A DNA stretch of 64,000 nucleotides from Nocardia puris (GCF_003315035.1 NZ_QNRE01000002.1:496001-560000); one strand, 5' to 3'; positions 30,671 to 39,251 are shown, numbered from the stretch's first letter. Notes: generated by a model not told the origin, from the letters alone. Numbers and translations are program-made.

Positions 30671-30710
30671 TTATGCGCATCACAGAAGCATTTCACAGTC
30701 ATAATGCGCA
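30671..30710. promoter_or_regulatory. ATGCGCA repeats upstream of the valine dehydrogenase gene
   Basis: ATGCGCAT (30673-30680, itself palindromic) and AATGCGCA (30703-30710) lie 30 bp apart, a third partial ATGTGCGC follows. They are 70-110 bp upstream of the dehydrogenase start and could bind an Lrp/AsnC-type regulator. The rest of 30602-30890 shows no supported gene. Confidence 0.3.
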
Positions 30711-30890
30711 AGATGTGCGCGAAAAATTGAGCAGTATGCCCAGAACTTTGAGCGGTCGGGAGTGTGACGCTGCGCACAATGACCAGGCTCGGCCCGCTGC
30801 GCTCCCACGGCGTTCAGCTCGCCGCGATCGGCCCCGGCGTGACGGAATGGGCGCCCGGCGACGCGCACAGTCCGATGACGTGCGAGTGGA

Positions 30891-31025
30891 CGCCACCCGC
30901 ATCGAAACCCCCGCCTGACCACCCGATTTGGCAATCCGCGAACCACCCCTACTAAGATCATCATCCGCCGGGCGACCCCAACTCACCAGGCACACAACAG
31001 AACACCGGTCCGGGTGGCGGAATGG
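30891..31025 (+). repeat. Duplicated flank, copy B (leading into tRNA-Leu)
   Basis: Second copy of 29379-29501. It starts inside a remnant of the hxlR 3' end (encoding TRIETPA then a stop, compared with SRIEIPA in the real gene), carries a 14-base insertion (TACTAAGATCATC region) and continues into the intact tRNA. Confidence 0.8.
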
Positions 31026-31092
31026 CAGACGCGCTAGCTTGAGGTGCTAGTGCCCTTTATCGGGCGTGGGGGTTCAAGTCCCCCTTCGGACA
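31008..31092 (+). tRNA. tRNA-Leu (anticodon GAG), plus copy
   Basis: 85-base tRNA with the same arms, anticodon loop TTGAGGT and long variable arm as the copy at 28551-28635, differing only near the 3' acceptor strand (TTCGGAC instead of TCCGGAC). The change gives two G-T pairs in the acceptor stem. CCA is not encoded. Confidence 0.96.
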
Positions 31093-31099
31093 CATCAAC

Positions 31100-31140
31100 C
31101 GAGGCCGGATCATGTTCGCGGAGAACATGATCCGGCCTCG
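31100..31140 (+). terminator. Hairpin terminator of tRNA-Leu (plus copy)
   Basis: Perfect 18-bp stem with a five-base loop starting eight bases after the tRNA end, followed by TTCGGTT. Its sequence differs from the terminator of the minus copy, so only the tRNA, not the terminator, is shared. Confidence 0.8.
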
Positions 31141-31188
31141 TTCGGTTCGCCGACTCGCCCGAACGTGTCGGACCCCAGCCGCATACTG

Positions 31189-31296
31189 ATGAGCATGGGC
31201 TATGAATACGTGCGGCCGCATTCTCGCCGGAGAAAGATCGGTGGCAGCTACGTGCGGGGGTCGGTCCGTTATTCAGCCGACGAACGGGTTACGTGA
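31189..31296 (+). CDS. Possible 35-residue basic protein
   Basis: ATG at 31189 (or 31195) opens MSMGYEYVRPHSRRRKIGG and ends ADERVT. It is preceded by TGTCGGACCCCAG, the same sequence that precedes the gene at 34170 and that resembles a damage-inducible promoter. Too short for certainty. Confidence 0.3.
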   Translation: MSMGYEYVRPHSRRRKIGGSYVRGSVRYSADERVT

Positions 31297-31378
31297 CGTC
31301 CGCCCGGTACGGCTCGCCGCGGGAGAACGCCGATGCGCCGAGCGGTCCCACCGCTCGGCGCGTCTCCGTAAGCCGGGT

Positions 31379-32404
31379 CTACACCTCGGCTGTCGTGTGG
31401 TTGAACCAGTGGGGGATGGTGGCGCGGGCGTTGCTGCCGTGCAGGGCTTCAGCCAGCGCTTCGATGGCCAGATTGCGCGCCATGCTGGTGGCGTGGCAGT
31501 CGCGGAGGCTGTCGAGCATGAGGAAGTCGTGCACCATGCCGAGGGCGCGGACGGCGGTCACGTCGACGCCGGCGGCGCGGAGTTTGGCCGCGTAGGCTTC
31601 CCCCTCGTCGCGCAGCACGTCGGCCTCGCCGGTGATGATCAGGGTGGTCGGCAGGCCGCGCAGTTGGTCGAGGCTCGCGCGCAGGGGAGAGGCGTGGATT
31701 TCGGCGCGCTGGTCCGGGTCGGTGGTGTACTGATCCCAGAACCACATCATGCCTTCGCGTGTCAGGAAGTAGCCGTCGGCGAACTGCAGGTAGGACGCGG
31801 TGTCGAAGTCGGCGTTGGTGACGGGATAGAGCAGCACCTGCGCCGAGAGGTCGACGCCGCCACGCTCCTTGGCCATGAGGGCGAAGACGGCGGACATGTT
31901 GCCGCCCACCGAGTCACCGCAGACCGCCATACGGGAGCCGTCCAGGTCGTATTCCGCGCCGTGCTCGACGATCCACTTACCGACGGTCCAGTTCTGCTCG
32001 ATCGCGTTCGGGTACTTGGATTCCGGCGCCCGTTCGTAGAGAGGGAATACCACCGCGGCCTGGGCGCCGTCGGCCAGTTCGCGCACCAGGCGATCGTGGG
32101 TGTTCTCGTCGCCGAACACCCAGCCGGCGCCGTGGATGTAGTAGATTACCGGGAGGTTGCCGGTCAGGCTTTTGGGGCGCAGGATGCGCACGCGAGTGGA
32201 GCCGGTCGGCCCGCCGGGCACGTCGACCCACTGCTCGTCCAACTCGGGTTTGTCCACGCCTTCGCCGGCCTGCAGTCCGGCGAGGATGTCGCGGCCCTCG
32301 GCCGGGGGGACCTCGTAGATCCGCGGATGCCCGGACGTCGCGTCGGCGAGGGCTTGCGCGGCGGGCTCGAGTACCGGGTCCGGAGGCGGGGGGAGCTGAG
32401 TCAT
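31379..32404 (-). CDS. Alpha/beta-hydrolase, hormone-sensitive lipase-type esterase
   Basis: 341 residues from ATG 32404. Oxyanion motif is HGAGW (variant of HGGG) and the nucleophile elbow GDSVGG (variant of GDSAGG); the catalytic Asp lies in ITGEADVLRDEG and the His in LGMVHDF. Bacterial HSL family (LipR/LipN-like) esterase, cytoplasmic. AAAGAGGTCC lies before the start. Substrate unknown. Confidence 0.9.
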   Translation of the reverse strand: MTQLPPPPDPVLEPAAQALADATSGHPRIYEVPPAEGRDILAGLQAGEGVDKPELDEQWVDVPGGPTGSTRVRILRPKSLTGNLPVIYYIHGAGWVFGDENTHDRLVRELADGAQAAVVFPLYERAPESKYPNAIEQNWTVGKWIVEHGAEYDLDGSRMAVCGDSVGGNMSAVFALMAKERGGVDLSAQVLLYPVTNADFDTASYLQFADGYFLTREGMMWFWDQYTTDPDQRAEIHASPLRASLDQLRGLPTTLIITGEADVLRDEGEAYAAKLRAAGVDVTAVRALGMVHDFLMLDSLRDCHATSMARNLAIEALAEALHGSNARATIPHWFNHTTAEV

Positions 32405-32655
32405 GGTGGACCTCTTTCGAATTGGAAGGGATCTATGGCTTGACTCTTTCGTCAGGGTTCGCTGATCCATTGCCAGTCTAGTGACAGACAGCCGCCCCTT
32501 GGTCGTTACCGACAAGTTGCCACCTGCTCGAAAAGGAGCGGTCAATCCGGGTTGCCGAACGAGTGCTCAGCATCGCCTCTTCCATATGTTGACGCTGCTT
32601 ACTCGAAGAGTGATGTAAACGGTGCACATATTGAGTTGATCGAAAGGATTTCGAC

Positions 32656-32760
32656 ATGCACGCGGTGACGCTCGACGGTTTCGGTGGCCCCGAGGTGATG
32701 CGGCGGGCCCGGTGGCGGATCTGCCCGCGCCCGGCCCGGGCGAGGTCGCCATCGACGTGA
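32656..32760 (+). pseudogene. Quinone oxidoreductase/zinc-less alcohol dehydrogenase, N-terminal fragment
   Basis: ATG 32656 gives MHAVTLDGFGGPEVM; after a small frame change the sequence continues as PVADLPAPGPGEVAIDVT, the N-terminus of MDR-type quinone oxidoreductases. The original frame stops at 32760 and the rest of the gene is missing; it joins directly to an aldehyde dehydrogenase fragment. Confidence 0.75.
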
Positions 32761-32761
32761 C

Positions 32762-33492
32762 CTGATGCAGGCCGAGAGCGGCAAAACCCGTTGCGACGCC
32801 TTCCTCGAGGTCACCGATATCGCGATCACCGCGCGGTACTACGCGCGCAGCGCCGCGAAGCTGCTCGCGCCCAAGCGCCGTCGCGGCGCGATCCCCCTGC
32901 TGACCCACACCACGGAGCTGCGCCACCCCAAGGGGCGTGGTCGCGGTCGTCTCGCCGTGGAACTACCCGCTGAGCATGGCCGCCGGCGACGCCATTCCGG
33001 CGCTCATGGCGGGCAACGCCGTGGTGCAGAAGCCCGACACCCAGACCGCGCTCACCGCGCTGTGGGCGCTGGACCTGCTGTATGAGGCGGGTCTGCCGCG
33101 GGACGTGTGGCAGATGGTGGTGGGCCGGGGCAGTTCCCTTGGCGGCACGCTGATGGACAACGCCGACTACATGATGTTCACCGGCTCCACCGCCACCGGC
33201 CGCCAGATCGCCCGCGACGCGGGCGAACGCCTCATCGGCGCTTCGCTGGAGCTCGGCGGCAAGAACGCCATGCTCGTGCTCGACGACGCCGATATCGAGC
33301 GCGCCGCCGACGGCGCCATCGCCGCGCGCTTCCCCTCCACCGGGCAGCTGTGCGTCTGCGTCGAGCGCCTGTATGTGGACGAGGCGATTCGCGAGGAGTT
33401 CGTCGCCGCGTTCGTGGCGCGCGCGAAGAAGCTGCGCATCGGCGGCGGTTACGCTTCGGCTACGACGTGGGCAGCCTGACGGAAATTCACTG
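32762..33492 (+). pseudogene. Succinate-semialdehyde dehydrogenase (GabD2-like), truncated and frameshifted
   Basis: Translations in changing frames match GabD2: LMQAESGKTRCDAFLEVTDI, then after a shift near 32935 VVSPWNYPLSMAAGDAIPALMAG, FTGSTATGRQIA, SLELGGKNAMLVL and the active Cys in STGQLCVCVERLYV. A further shift near 33450 leads to GYDVGSLTEIH and a stop. The first part of the protein and the last third are missing. It is a dead gene fused to the fragment before it. Confidence 0.85.
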
Positions 33493-33638
33493 ATCACCCG
33501 GGGGCGAGTCCAGGAGCGCGGGTCCGGATCGCCGGAAGGCCGCGTGCGGCGGCGTTTCTGATCGACTCCGGGGAGAACGCCCCGCGCGAGGGAGAACATG
33601 TTCTAGCCTGAGCGCGGTGTCGCGGTGCGGAGGTGGAC

Positions 33639-34082
33639 ATGTTGTCGCTGCGGGAGATATCGGATCGGCTCGAGATCCAGGACCTGCTGGTGCGGTACGC
33701 GCACGCGGTGGATTCGCGGCAGTGGGAGCTGCTGGACGAGGTGTTCACCGACGACGCGTTCATCGACTACACGGCCATGGGCGGGCCGGCGGGAGATCTG
33801 AAGTCCACCAAGGAGTTCCTGGCGGCCGTCATGCCGAACTTCCCGGCCTTCCAGCACCTGGTGAGCAATTCGGCGATGACGTTCGACGGTGACACCGCGA
33901 CCGTGCGGACGATGTGCCACAACCCGATGCTCGTGCACGGGGACGGCGGCGCGCACAGTCTGATGATGTGCGGATTGTGGTACCTGGATACGGTCGCGCG
34001 GGTGGACGGACGGTGGCGCATACGCAGCCGCGTCGAGGAGAAGAGTTTCATGTATCTCGCGCCGGCGACGGGCGGTTCGTAG
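33639..34082 (+). CDS. SnoaL-like (NTF2-fold) protein
   Basis: 147 residues. Starts EISDRLEIQDLLVRYAHAVDSRQWELLDEVFTDDA and ends with the DGRWRI...EE pattern of SnoaL_4 polyketide-cyclase-like proteins. Such proteins are small cone-shaped hydratases, isomerases or ligand binders; the substrate is unknown. ATG 33639 was preferred to GTG 33633 because GGAGG lies five bases before it. Confidence 0.85.
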   Translation: MLSLREISDRLEIQDLLVRYAHAVDSRQWELLDEVFTDDAFIDYTAMGGPAGDLKSTKEFLAAVMPNFPAFQHLVSNSAMTFDGDTATVRTMCHNPMLVHGDGGAHSLMMCGLWYLDTVARVDGRWRIRSRVEEKSFMYLAPATGGS

Positions 34083-34140
34083 GGGGCGTCGCCGGACCCG
34101 TATGGCACGGGTGAAAGGTGCTGTCACCGGCGCGGTTTCG

Positions 34141-34162
34141 TGTCGGACCCCAGGCGTAGCGT
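34141..34162 (+). promoter_or_regulatory. PafBC/RecA-NDp-like promoter
   Basis: TGTCGG (34141-34146), ten bases, then TAGCGT (34157-34162). The arrangement and spacing match the RecA-independent damage promoter consensus of mycobacteria (TTGTCRGTG-N8-TANNGT), although the TG after TGTCGG is replaced by AC. It lies eight bases before the ATG at 34170. Confidence 0.5.
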
Positions 34163-34169
34163 GCCGGGC

Positions 34170-35162
34170 ATGGTGGGGATGACACAGACTCAGTTCCGGG
34201 CGCTGCTCACCGATCTCGCGGCGGCCGATTTCGGCGGCTGGCGGCGCGCCGACGTGCACGCGGTGTGCGCGGGTTCGGGGTGGAAGGTCTCGCGAGAGGT
34301 GTTGCCGCGCTGTGAGATCGCGGCGGTGCCGGGCGCGGTGCGCGGGGCTTATCTCACCGAGAACTGGGATCGCCGGCGCGACAGCGAGTCCGAGATGATG
34401 CAGCTGTACTTGTGCGCGGCGGTGACGACGCCCGAGAGGTTTCGCGCCCACCTGGAGGTCGCCACGGAGGTGTGGGGCGAGCCTTCACTGTACGGGGGCA
34501 GTCGGAATGCGTTCTCGCGGTGGCGCGGACCGGTGGTGTCGCGGCAGCTCGAGATCGATCGCGAGGGGTCGGTGCTGGTGCGCGCGTTCTGCACCGAGGC
34601 GTGGGAGAGTTGGGATCATCGCACCTGGGAGTGGGATGACGCCGTGGACGACGTCCCCTACACCTGGCTCGGCGACAACGGGCACCCGAGCCTGGCGGGC
34701 TTTCACACCGGCGGCCGCGTGGCCGGATCGTGGCCGGGGCTGGTCACGGCACTCACCGGCACCCTGCGCGACATCCGCTTCGGCATGCGGGCGCTCGGTG
34801 TCGGCGGTCCCGCTCCCACGACCGACGGCGTGGTGATCTCCCTGGAATCGGCCGCGGGCGACTCCCGTGTCGTCCAGCTCGTGCAGGGCGTCGACGAGCT
34901 GACGGTCTTGGTGGGCAACGACCACCCCGATCCCGAGTCTCTGGCGCGGCGTGGCCTCGCGCGCGACGAATACGACGCTTGGACAAGTGTTTTCGCGCCG
35001 GATCACGATCCACGTCCCGCCGCCGAACTCGCCGTGTCGCTGCTACGGGACCTCGGTTTCGCCTCCGTCGGTGAGCTCGCCGAGCGGTCCTGGCGCTTCG
35101 CCAGCCCCTACCGCCGCTTCAGCCTGCACTGCGTAGGCGTGCAGCGAGCGCGAGGACGGTGA
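34170..35162 (+). CDS. Hypothetical protein, DUF6301-like
   Basis: 330 residues, soluble. The first half (RADVHAVCAGSGWKVSRE..., HLEVATEVWGEPSLYGG, FSRWRGPVVSRQLEID) resembles small actinobacterial DUF6301 proteins; the second half looks like a diverged repeat with RSWRFASPYRRFSLHCVG. Function unknown. ATG 34170 was chosen over GTG 34140 because the latter would overlap the promoter-like element; ATG 34179 is also possible. Confidence 0.65.
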   Translation: MVGMTQTQFRALLTDLAAADFGGWRRADVHAVCAGSGWKVSREVLPRCEIAAVPGAVRGAYLTENWDRRRDSESEMMQLYLCAAVTTPERFRAHLEVATEVWGEPSLYGGSRNAFSRWRGPVVSRQLEIDREGSVLVRAFCTEAWESWDHRTWEWDDAVDDVPYTWLGDNGHPSLAGFHTGGRVAGSWPGLVTALTGTLRDIRFGMRALGVGGPAPTTDGVVISLESAAGDSRVVQLVQGVDELTVLVGNDHPDPESLARRGLARDEYDAWTSVFAPDHDPRPAAELAVSLLRDLGFASVGELAERSWRFASPYRRFSLHCVGVQRARGR

Positions 35163-35492
35163 GTGGTCGCCGGTTTCCCGATGTCGACCTGTCGAGGCGG
35201 TCGTCACCGATCCGCCCGCGGGATCCCGACCCCTGCCGTATCGGCGCGCACCCCAAGGCGAGGCGCACGTGGCTCGTCCGCGAAAGCTAGGGGACCGAAC
35301 CGCGCAACCCGGCGAGCACGGTCGGGAACGCGGCCGTCCCGCACCGGGTAAACGCCGCGGGGATCACCGGCGGCGACCGCGCACCGGGGGAATCAGGGCC
35401 GGTTGGTTCCGGCGGAACCGGGTGCGGGCGCGATATCTGCCCTCTACCCCGTGGGTGGCGCGGGCCCGGGGTGGGCTGCTTGGATCGTTGGC
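35163..35492. other. 330-bp stretch without a supported gene
   Basis: Frames here are Arg/Gly/Pro-rich without ribosome sites. No repeat or RNA structure recognised. Confidence 0.4.
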
Positions 35493-35927
35493 GTGACGGG
35501 AGAAGGGTTCCAGTTGTTCGGGCAGCGGCCGATGGTCGAGGCGATGCCGGCGTGGGCGCCGCAGTTTCCGCAGTTCGACCTGGTGTTCGGGCGGTCGGAT
35601 CTGGGGCATGTGTTCATGGTGAACGGACAGTCGGGGGAGTGCGCGGTGCTGCACCCGTACAAGGCGGCGGCGAAAGGATACGGGCAGTTCTCCGATCCGG
35701 AGGCGTTCGCCGGACAGGTGCTGCGCGAGCGCGGTTTCGGCGAGTTCGTGCTGCGCCTCGAGCACGTGGCGCTGATCAGGGAGCGACTGGGCCCGCTGAC
35801 CGCCGACCAGGTCTACATCGCCGAGCCCTACCCGTTCCTCGGCGGTTCGGAAGCGCCGGAGACGTACTCGGTGGGCGAGGTGGGCGTGTTCCTCGACCTC
35901 GTCGCCCAGGCGCACGGATTCGCGTAG
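35493..35927 (+). CDS. DUF1851/Tdi1-like protein (possible immunity protein)
   Basis: 144 residues from GTG 35493. The pattern GHVFMVNGQSGECAVLHPYK, GFGEFVLRLEHVALIRERLGPL, VYIAEPYPFLGG and ETYSVGEVGVF resembles the C-terminal domain of T6SS immunity protein Tdi1 (DUF1851, with GAD-like N-terminus). Such proteins neutralise nuclease-type toxins. No toxin gene is next to it, so an orphan immunity role is inference. Confidence 0.6.
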   Translation: MTGEGFQLFGQRPMVEAMPAWAPQFPQFDLVFGRSDLGHVFMVNGQSGECAVLHPYKAAAKGYGQFSDPEAFAGQVLRERGFGEFVLRLEHVALIRERLGPLTADQVYIAEPYPFLGGSEAPETYSVGEVGVFLDLVAQAHGFA

Positions 35928-36220
35928 CGGACCACCGACGACACCGCGCGCCGCCTGCCCGCCGCCCAAGGCGGGCAACGCCGAACCCGGCGGGCTGTTC
36001 TGCACCCCGCAAGCCCCCGCCACGCCGGGCAACTCATCGCTCGACGACCGGCGCGACAGGTGGTGCGCCCGCAACCGGAACGCGCCTGCTCGAACCTCTC
36101 ACTCCGGGGGTGCTGCCGGTGCCGAAGGCAGCACGTGCGATGACGCAGTCACCGCATATCCGCACCGCATGATGCTCCTTCCCGGGTCCCGTTCCGACCG
36201 GTCTGTTCCCGTGCAATGAT
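35928..36220. other. Stretch without a supported gene
   Basis: About 290 bp. Only a short inverted repeat GTTCCC-N10-GGGAAC near its end (about 36205-36226), which runs into the LexA-like box. Confidence 0.4.
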
Positions 36221-36236
36221 GGGAACATGTGTTCGA
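36221..36236 (+). promoter_or_regulatory. LexA-like SOS box
   Basis: GGGAAC-ATGT-GTTCGA matches ten of twelve defined bases of the actinobacterial LexA site TCGAAC-N4-GTTCGA. An AATGAT sequence just before could be a -10 element. It lies about 45 bp before the GTG at 36280. Confidence 0.45.
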
Positions 36237-36279
36237 ATGCGGGCGGTTTGCCGGAGTGGTGTGCGGCGGGTGGTCGCGG

Positions 36280-36621
36280 GTGAGTGAGGACGAGCGTTCC
36301 GCGGTGCGGAGGTTGCCGCGACCGCGCCGGGTGCTGGTCGATCCGAAGCGGATCTGGGTGCCGCCGCAGCGTCCCGGGCCGGCGCGGCCGTCGCTTGGCG
36401 CGTCCTCGAACAGCATCGATCCGTGCTTTCAGGAGCCGTGGTTGCCCGCCACGCAGTACGGCTGGGCGCGGCTGCACTTCGGTCACTATCTGGCCTGGTA
36501 CGCCGAGGTGGCGGTGGACTATCGCACCCGCAACAAGCTCACCGAGACCACCTTGCGGCAGTGGGTGCCGTGGGACGCGGTGCGCATGCCGAAGGGCGGT
36601 GACACCGGGAACGGTAAGTAG
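36280..36621 (+). CDS. Hypothetical protein
   Basis: 113 residues from GTG 36280; GTG 36229 in the same frame is possible but lies inside the LexA-like box. The sequence contains PKRIWVPPQRPGP, FQEPWLPATQYGWARLHFGH and RQWVPWDAVRMP, rich in Trp and Pro. No known domain. The LexA-like site suggests damage-inducible expression, unproven. Confidence 0.55.
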   Translation: MSEDERSAVRRLPRPRRVLVDPKRIWVPPQRPGPARPSLGASSNSIDPCFQEPWLPATQYGWARLHFGHYLAWYAEVAVDYRTRNKLTETTLRQWVPWDAVRMPKGGDTGNGK

Positions 36622-36667
36622 ATCGGCCGGGTCGCGCTGCCGGTTTCGGCGGCAGACCGCGCGCGAT

Positions 36668-37090
36668 CTACACGCGCAGCGAGGTAAACGGCGCGACGGG
36701 AATGTTGCGCACCACGAGCCAGCCCAACACCAGCGCGAGGACGACCTGCGGGGCGCGGTGGCGCTGATACCAGCGCCGGGTCCGCTGGTCGCGCACGCGG
36801 TCGCGAGCCCAGAAGACGTAGGTGCCGAGGAGTACGACCAACGCGAGCAGCGCGAGCGCGTTGTAGTGCACCGCGGCCGGGATGTCGCCGTGCAGCAGCG
36901 AATACAGCATGCGGGAGCTGCCGCAGCCGGGGCAGTTGATGCCCAGCAGGAACTTGGACGGGCAGACCGGGATGATGCCGCCCGAAGTGGTCGGATCGGC
37001 GAACCATACGGCGACGCAGGCGAGCGCTCCCGCACCGGCGACCGCGACGGGCGCGATCAGCCGGTGCGGGAGCGACACGCGAGTGGTCAC
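36668..37090 (-). CDS. DUF2752 membrane protein
   Basis: 140 residues with hydrophobic segments at about 10-30, 75-95 and 110-130 and the family signature CPGCGSSRMLYSLLHGD in between, preceded by CPSKFLLGIN. DUF2752 proteins are small inner-membrane proteins of unknown function. GTG 37090 overlaps the stop of the CD225 gene (GTGA), so the two are coupled. Confidence 0.9.
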   Translation of the reverse strand: MTTRVSLPHRLIAPVAVAGAGALACVAVWFADPTTSGGIIPVCPSKFLLGINCPGCGSSRMLYSLLHGDIPAAVHYNALALLALVVLLGTYVFWARDRVRDQRTRRWYQRHRAPQVVLALVLGWLVVRNIPVAPFTSLRV

Positions 37091-37596
37091 GCCGAGGCGG
37101 CGGCCGCGAACGCGACGATGTAGATCACGATCCAGACGACCATGACGATCGCGCCGCAGATCGCGGCGATGGTGGACCACTTCTTGGCCTCGTCGGCCGC
37201 GCGCTGCGCCTCGGCGGCCTGGCCCTGCATCCACAGGCTGTTCACGCTGGACGCCTTCATGATGGCGACGATGCCGAAGGGCAGGCAGCAGAACACGGTC
37301 GCCAGGATCGCCCACACCATGTGGTTGTCCGGCTGCGGGCCGGCCGGCGGGTAGCCCGCGCCGTAACCGGGGGCACCCGGGTAGCCCGGGGCCGGCGGGT
37401 AGCCGCCCGCGGCAGGGTATCCGGGCGCACCGGGGTAACCGCCCGCCGCCGGGTACCCGGGCGCGCCACCGGGGTAGCCCGCCGGCGGGTATCCGGCCTG
37501 CTGGGCGTACGGGTCACTGGCCGGCGGCGGCTGCTGCGCGTAGGGATCCGACTGCTTGTACGGGTCGAATCCGGGCTGTTGCGGCGGGTATGTCAT
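37087..37596 (-). CDS. CD225/dispanin-family membrane protein
   Basis: 169 residues. A Pro/Gly/Tyr-rich N-terminal half with repeats of the type GYPAAGGYPGAPG precedes the CD225 domain: first helix MVWAILATVFCCLPFGIVAIMKA, then a charged loop, then IAAICGAIVMVVWIVIYIV. Bacterial dispanins are distantly related to the interferon-induced transmembrane proteins. GAGGAATTG stands before the ATG at 37596. Operon with DUF2752. Confidence 0.9.
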   Translation of the reverse strand: MTYPPQQPGFDPYKQSDPYAQQPPPASDPYAQQAGYPPAGYPGGAPGYPAAGGYPGAPGYPAAGGYPPAPGYPGAPGYGAGYPPAGPQPDNHMVWAILATVFCCLPFGIVAIMKASSVNSLWMQGQAAEAQRAADEAKKWSTIAAICGAIVMVVWIVIYIVAFAAAASA

Positions 37597-37889
37597 CAAT
37601 TCCTCACTTGTCGTCGACGCTCGGTGGCGCGGGTGTTCTCGGCGGACCTCCGAAGCACGCCCCCGAACGACCCCTGACAATCTGTTGACCAGGTCTCCGG
37701 CAGTGTAATGGGCCGGGGCGGCGGGCACAGTCCGGCGGTTGTCATCGGTATTCATGCCCCGTAGCGAAGGGTTGTACTCGAGGTGATTCGGCTGCGCGCG
37801 TGGACGATCGCGCATGCCAGGGGAACGCAGGGCGGATCGCCGGGCGCGGGTGCGGCACGGGGCCCGGCGGCGAATGGTAGGAAGGGGGC

Positions 37890-39251
37890 GTGTCCGTCAA
37901 CGGTGAACTCCCAGATCCGAACAGCAGGTCCCGCGCGGTCGACGAGGTCGTCGAGTTGGTGAGCCGGTTGATCCGGTTCGACACCTCCAACACCGGTGAC
38001 CTGGCCACCACCAAAGGTGAGGCCGAGTGCGCCGATTGGGTGGCCCACCAGTTGCAGGACGCCGGCTACACCACCGAGTACGTGGAGTCCGGTGCGCCCG
38101 GTCGCGGCAACGTGTTCGCGCGGCTGGCTGGCGCGGATTCCAGCCGTGGCGCGCTGTTGATGCACGGGCACCTGGACGTGGTGCCCGCCGAGGCGTCGGA
38201 CTGGAGTGTGCACCCGTTCTCGGGCGCGGTGCGCGACGGTTACGTGTGGGGCCGCGGCGCGATCGATATGAAGGATATGGTCGGCATGATGCTGGCCGTG
38301 GCACGGCAGTTCAAGATCGAGGGCACGGTGCCGCCGCGCGATATCGTGTTCGCGTTCCTGGCCGACGAGGAGAACGGCGGCCGGTGGGGGTCGCAGTGGC
38401 TGGTGGACAACCGGCCCGATCTGTTCACCGGCATCACCGAGGCGGTCGGCGAGGTGGGCGGTTTCTCGCTCACGGTGCCGCGCCGCGACGGCGGTGAGCG
38501 CCGCCTCTACCTGGTGGAGACCGCGGAGAAGGGCCTGGGCTGGATGCGGTTGCGCGCCAAGGCCCGCGCCGGTCACGGTTCGTTCCTGCACGAGGACAAC
38601 GCGGTGACGATCCTGGCCGACGCGGTGGCCCGGCTCGGCAAGCACACGTTCCCGCTGGTGCTCTCGGATTCGGTGGCGGAGTTCCTGGCGGCGGTGTCGG
38701 AGGAGACCGGTATCCCGTTCGATCCGGAGAGCCCCGACATCGAGGGCCAGCTCGCCAAGCTGGGCACCATCTCCCGGATCATCGGCGCGACGCTGCGCGA
38801 CACGGCGAATCCGACCATGCTGCAAGCCGGGTACAAGGCCAACGTCATCCCGCAGACGGCGGAGGCGGTGGTGGACTGCCGGGTGGTGCCGGGCAGGCAG
38901 GCCGCGTTCGAGCGGGAGGTCGACGAGTTGATCGGCCCCGACGTGGAGCGCGAGTGGATCACCAAACTCGACTCCTACGAGACCACCTTCGACGGGCACC
39001 TGGTGGACGCGATGAACGACGCGATCCTCGCCCACGATCCGCAGGGCCGCACCGTGCCCTACATGCTCTCCGGTGGCACCGACGCGAAGGCGTTCGCCCG
39101 CTTGGGCATTCGCTGCTTCGGTTTCGCGCCGCTGCGCCTGCCGCCCGAACTGGATTTCAGCGCCCTGTTCCACGGGGTGGACGAGCGGGTCCCGGTGGAC
39201 GCGCTCGAGTTCGGCACCCGGGTGCTGGAACACTTCTTGTTGCACAGCTGA
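37890..39251 (+). CDS. M20-family metallopeptidase (dipeptidase/deacylase)
   Basis: 453 residues. Zinc ligands and catalytic residues are seen in order: [25 protein letters not shown] (catalytic Glu), the second Asp/His set and a C-terminal SGGTDAKAF...FHGVDERV. Cytoplasmic aminoacylase or dipeptidase, related to mycobacterial Rv2141c. In M. tuberculosis this gene adjoins the PEBP gene, pyrD and a lipoprotein; here the first pair is kept and the second pair lies about 9 kb away. GTG start follows GGAAGGGGG. Confidence 0.9.
   Translation: MSVNGELPDPNSRSRAVDEVVELVSRLIRFDTSNTGDLATTKGEAECADWVAHQLQDAGYTTEYVESGAPGRGNVFARLAGADSSRGALLMHGHLDVVPAEASDWSVHPFSGAVRDGYVWGRGAIDMKDMVGMMLAVARQFKIEGTVPPRDIVFAFLADEENGGRWGSQWLVDNRPDLFTGITEAVGEVGGFSLTVPRRDGGERRLYLVETAEKGLGWMRLRAKARAGHGSFLHEDNAVTILADAVARLGKHTFPLVLSDSVAEFLAAVSEETGIPFDPESPDIEGQLAKLGTISRIIGATLRDTANPTMLQAGYKANVIPQTAEAVVDCRVVPGRQAAFEREVDELIGPDVEREWITKLDSYETTFDGHLVDAMNDAILAHDPQGRTVPYMLSGGTDAKAFARLGIRCFGFAPLRLPPELDFSALFHGVDERVPVDALEFGTRVLEHFLLHS

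Noticed and set aside
28551..31092. Integrated prophage or integrative element between the tRNA-Leu genes
   Set aside because: No integrase, excisionase or phage gene; the repeat covers the tRNA 5' side, not the usual 3' attachment site.
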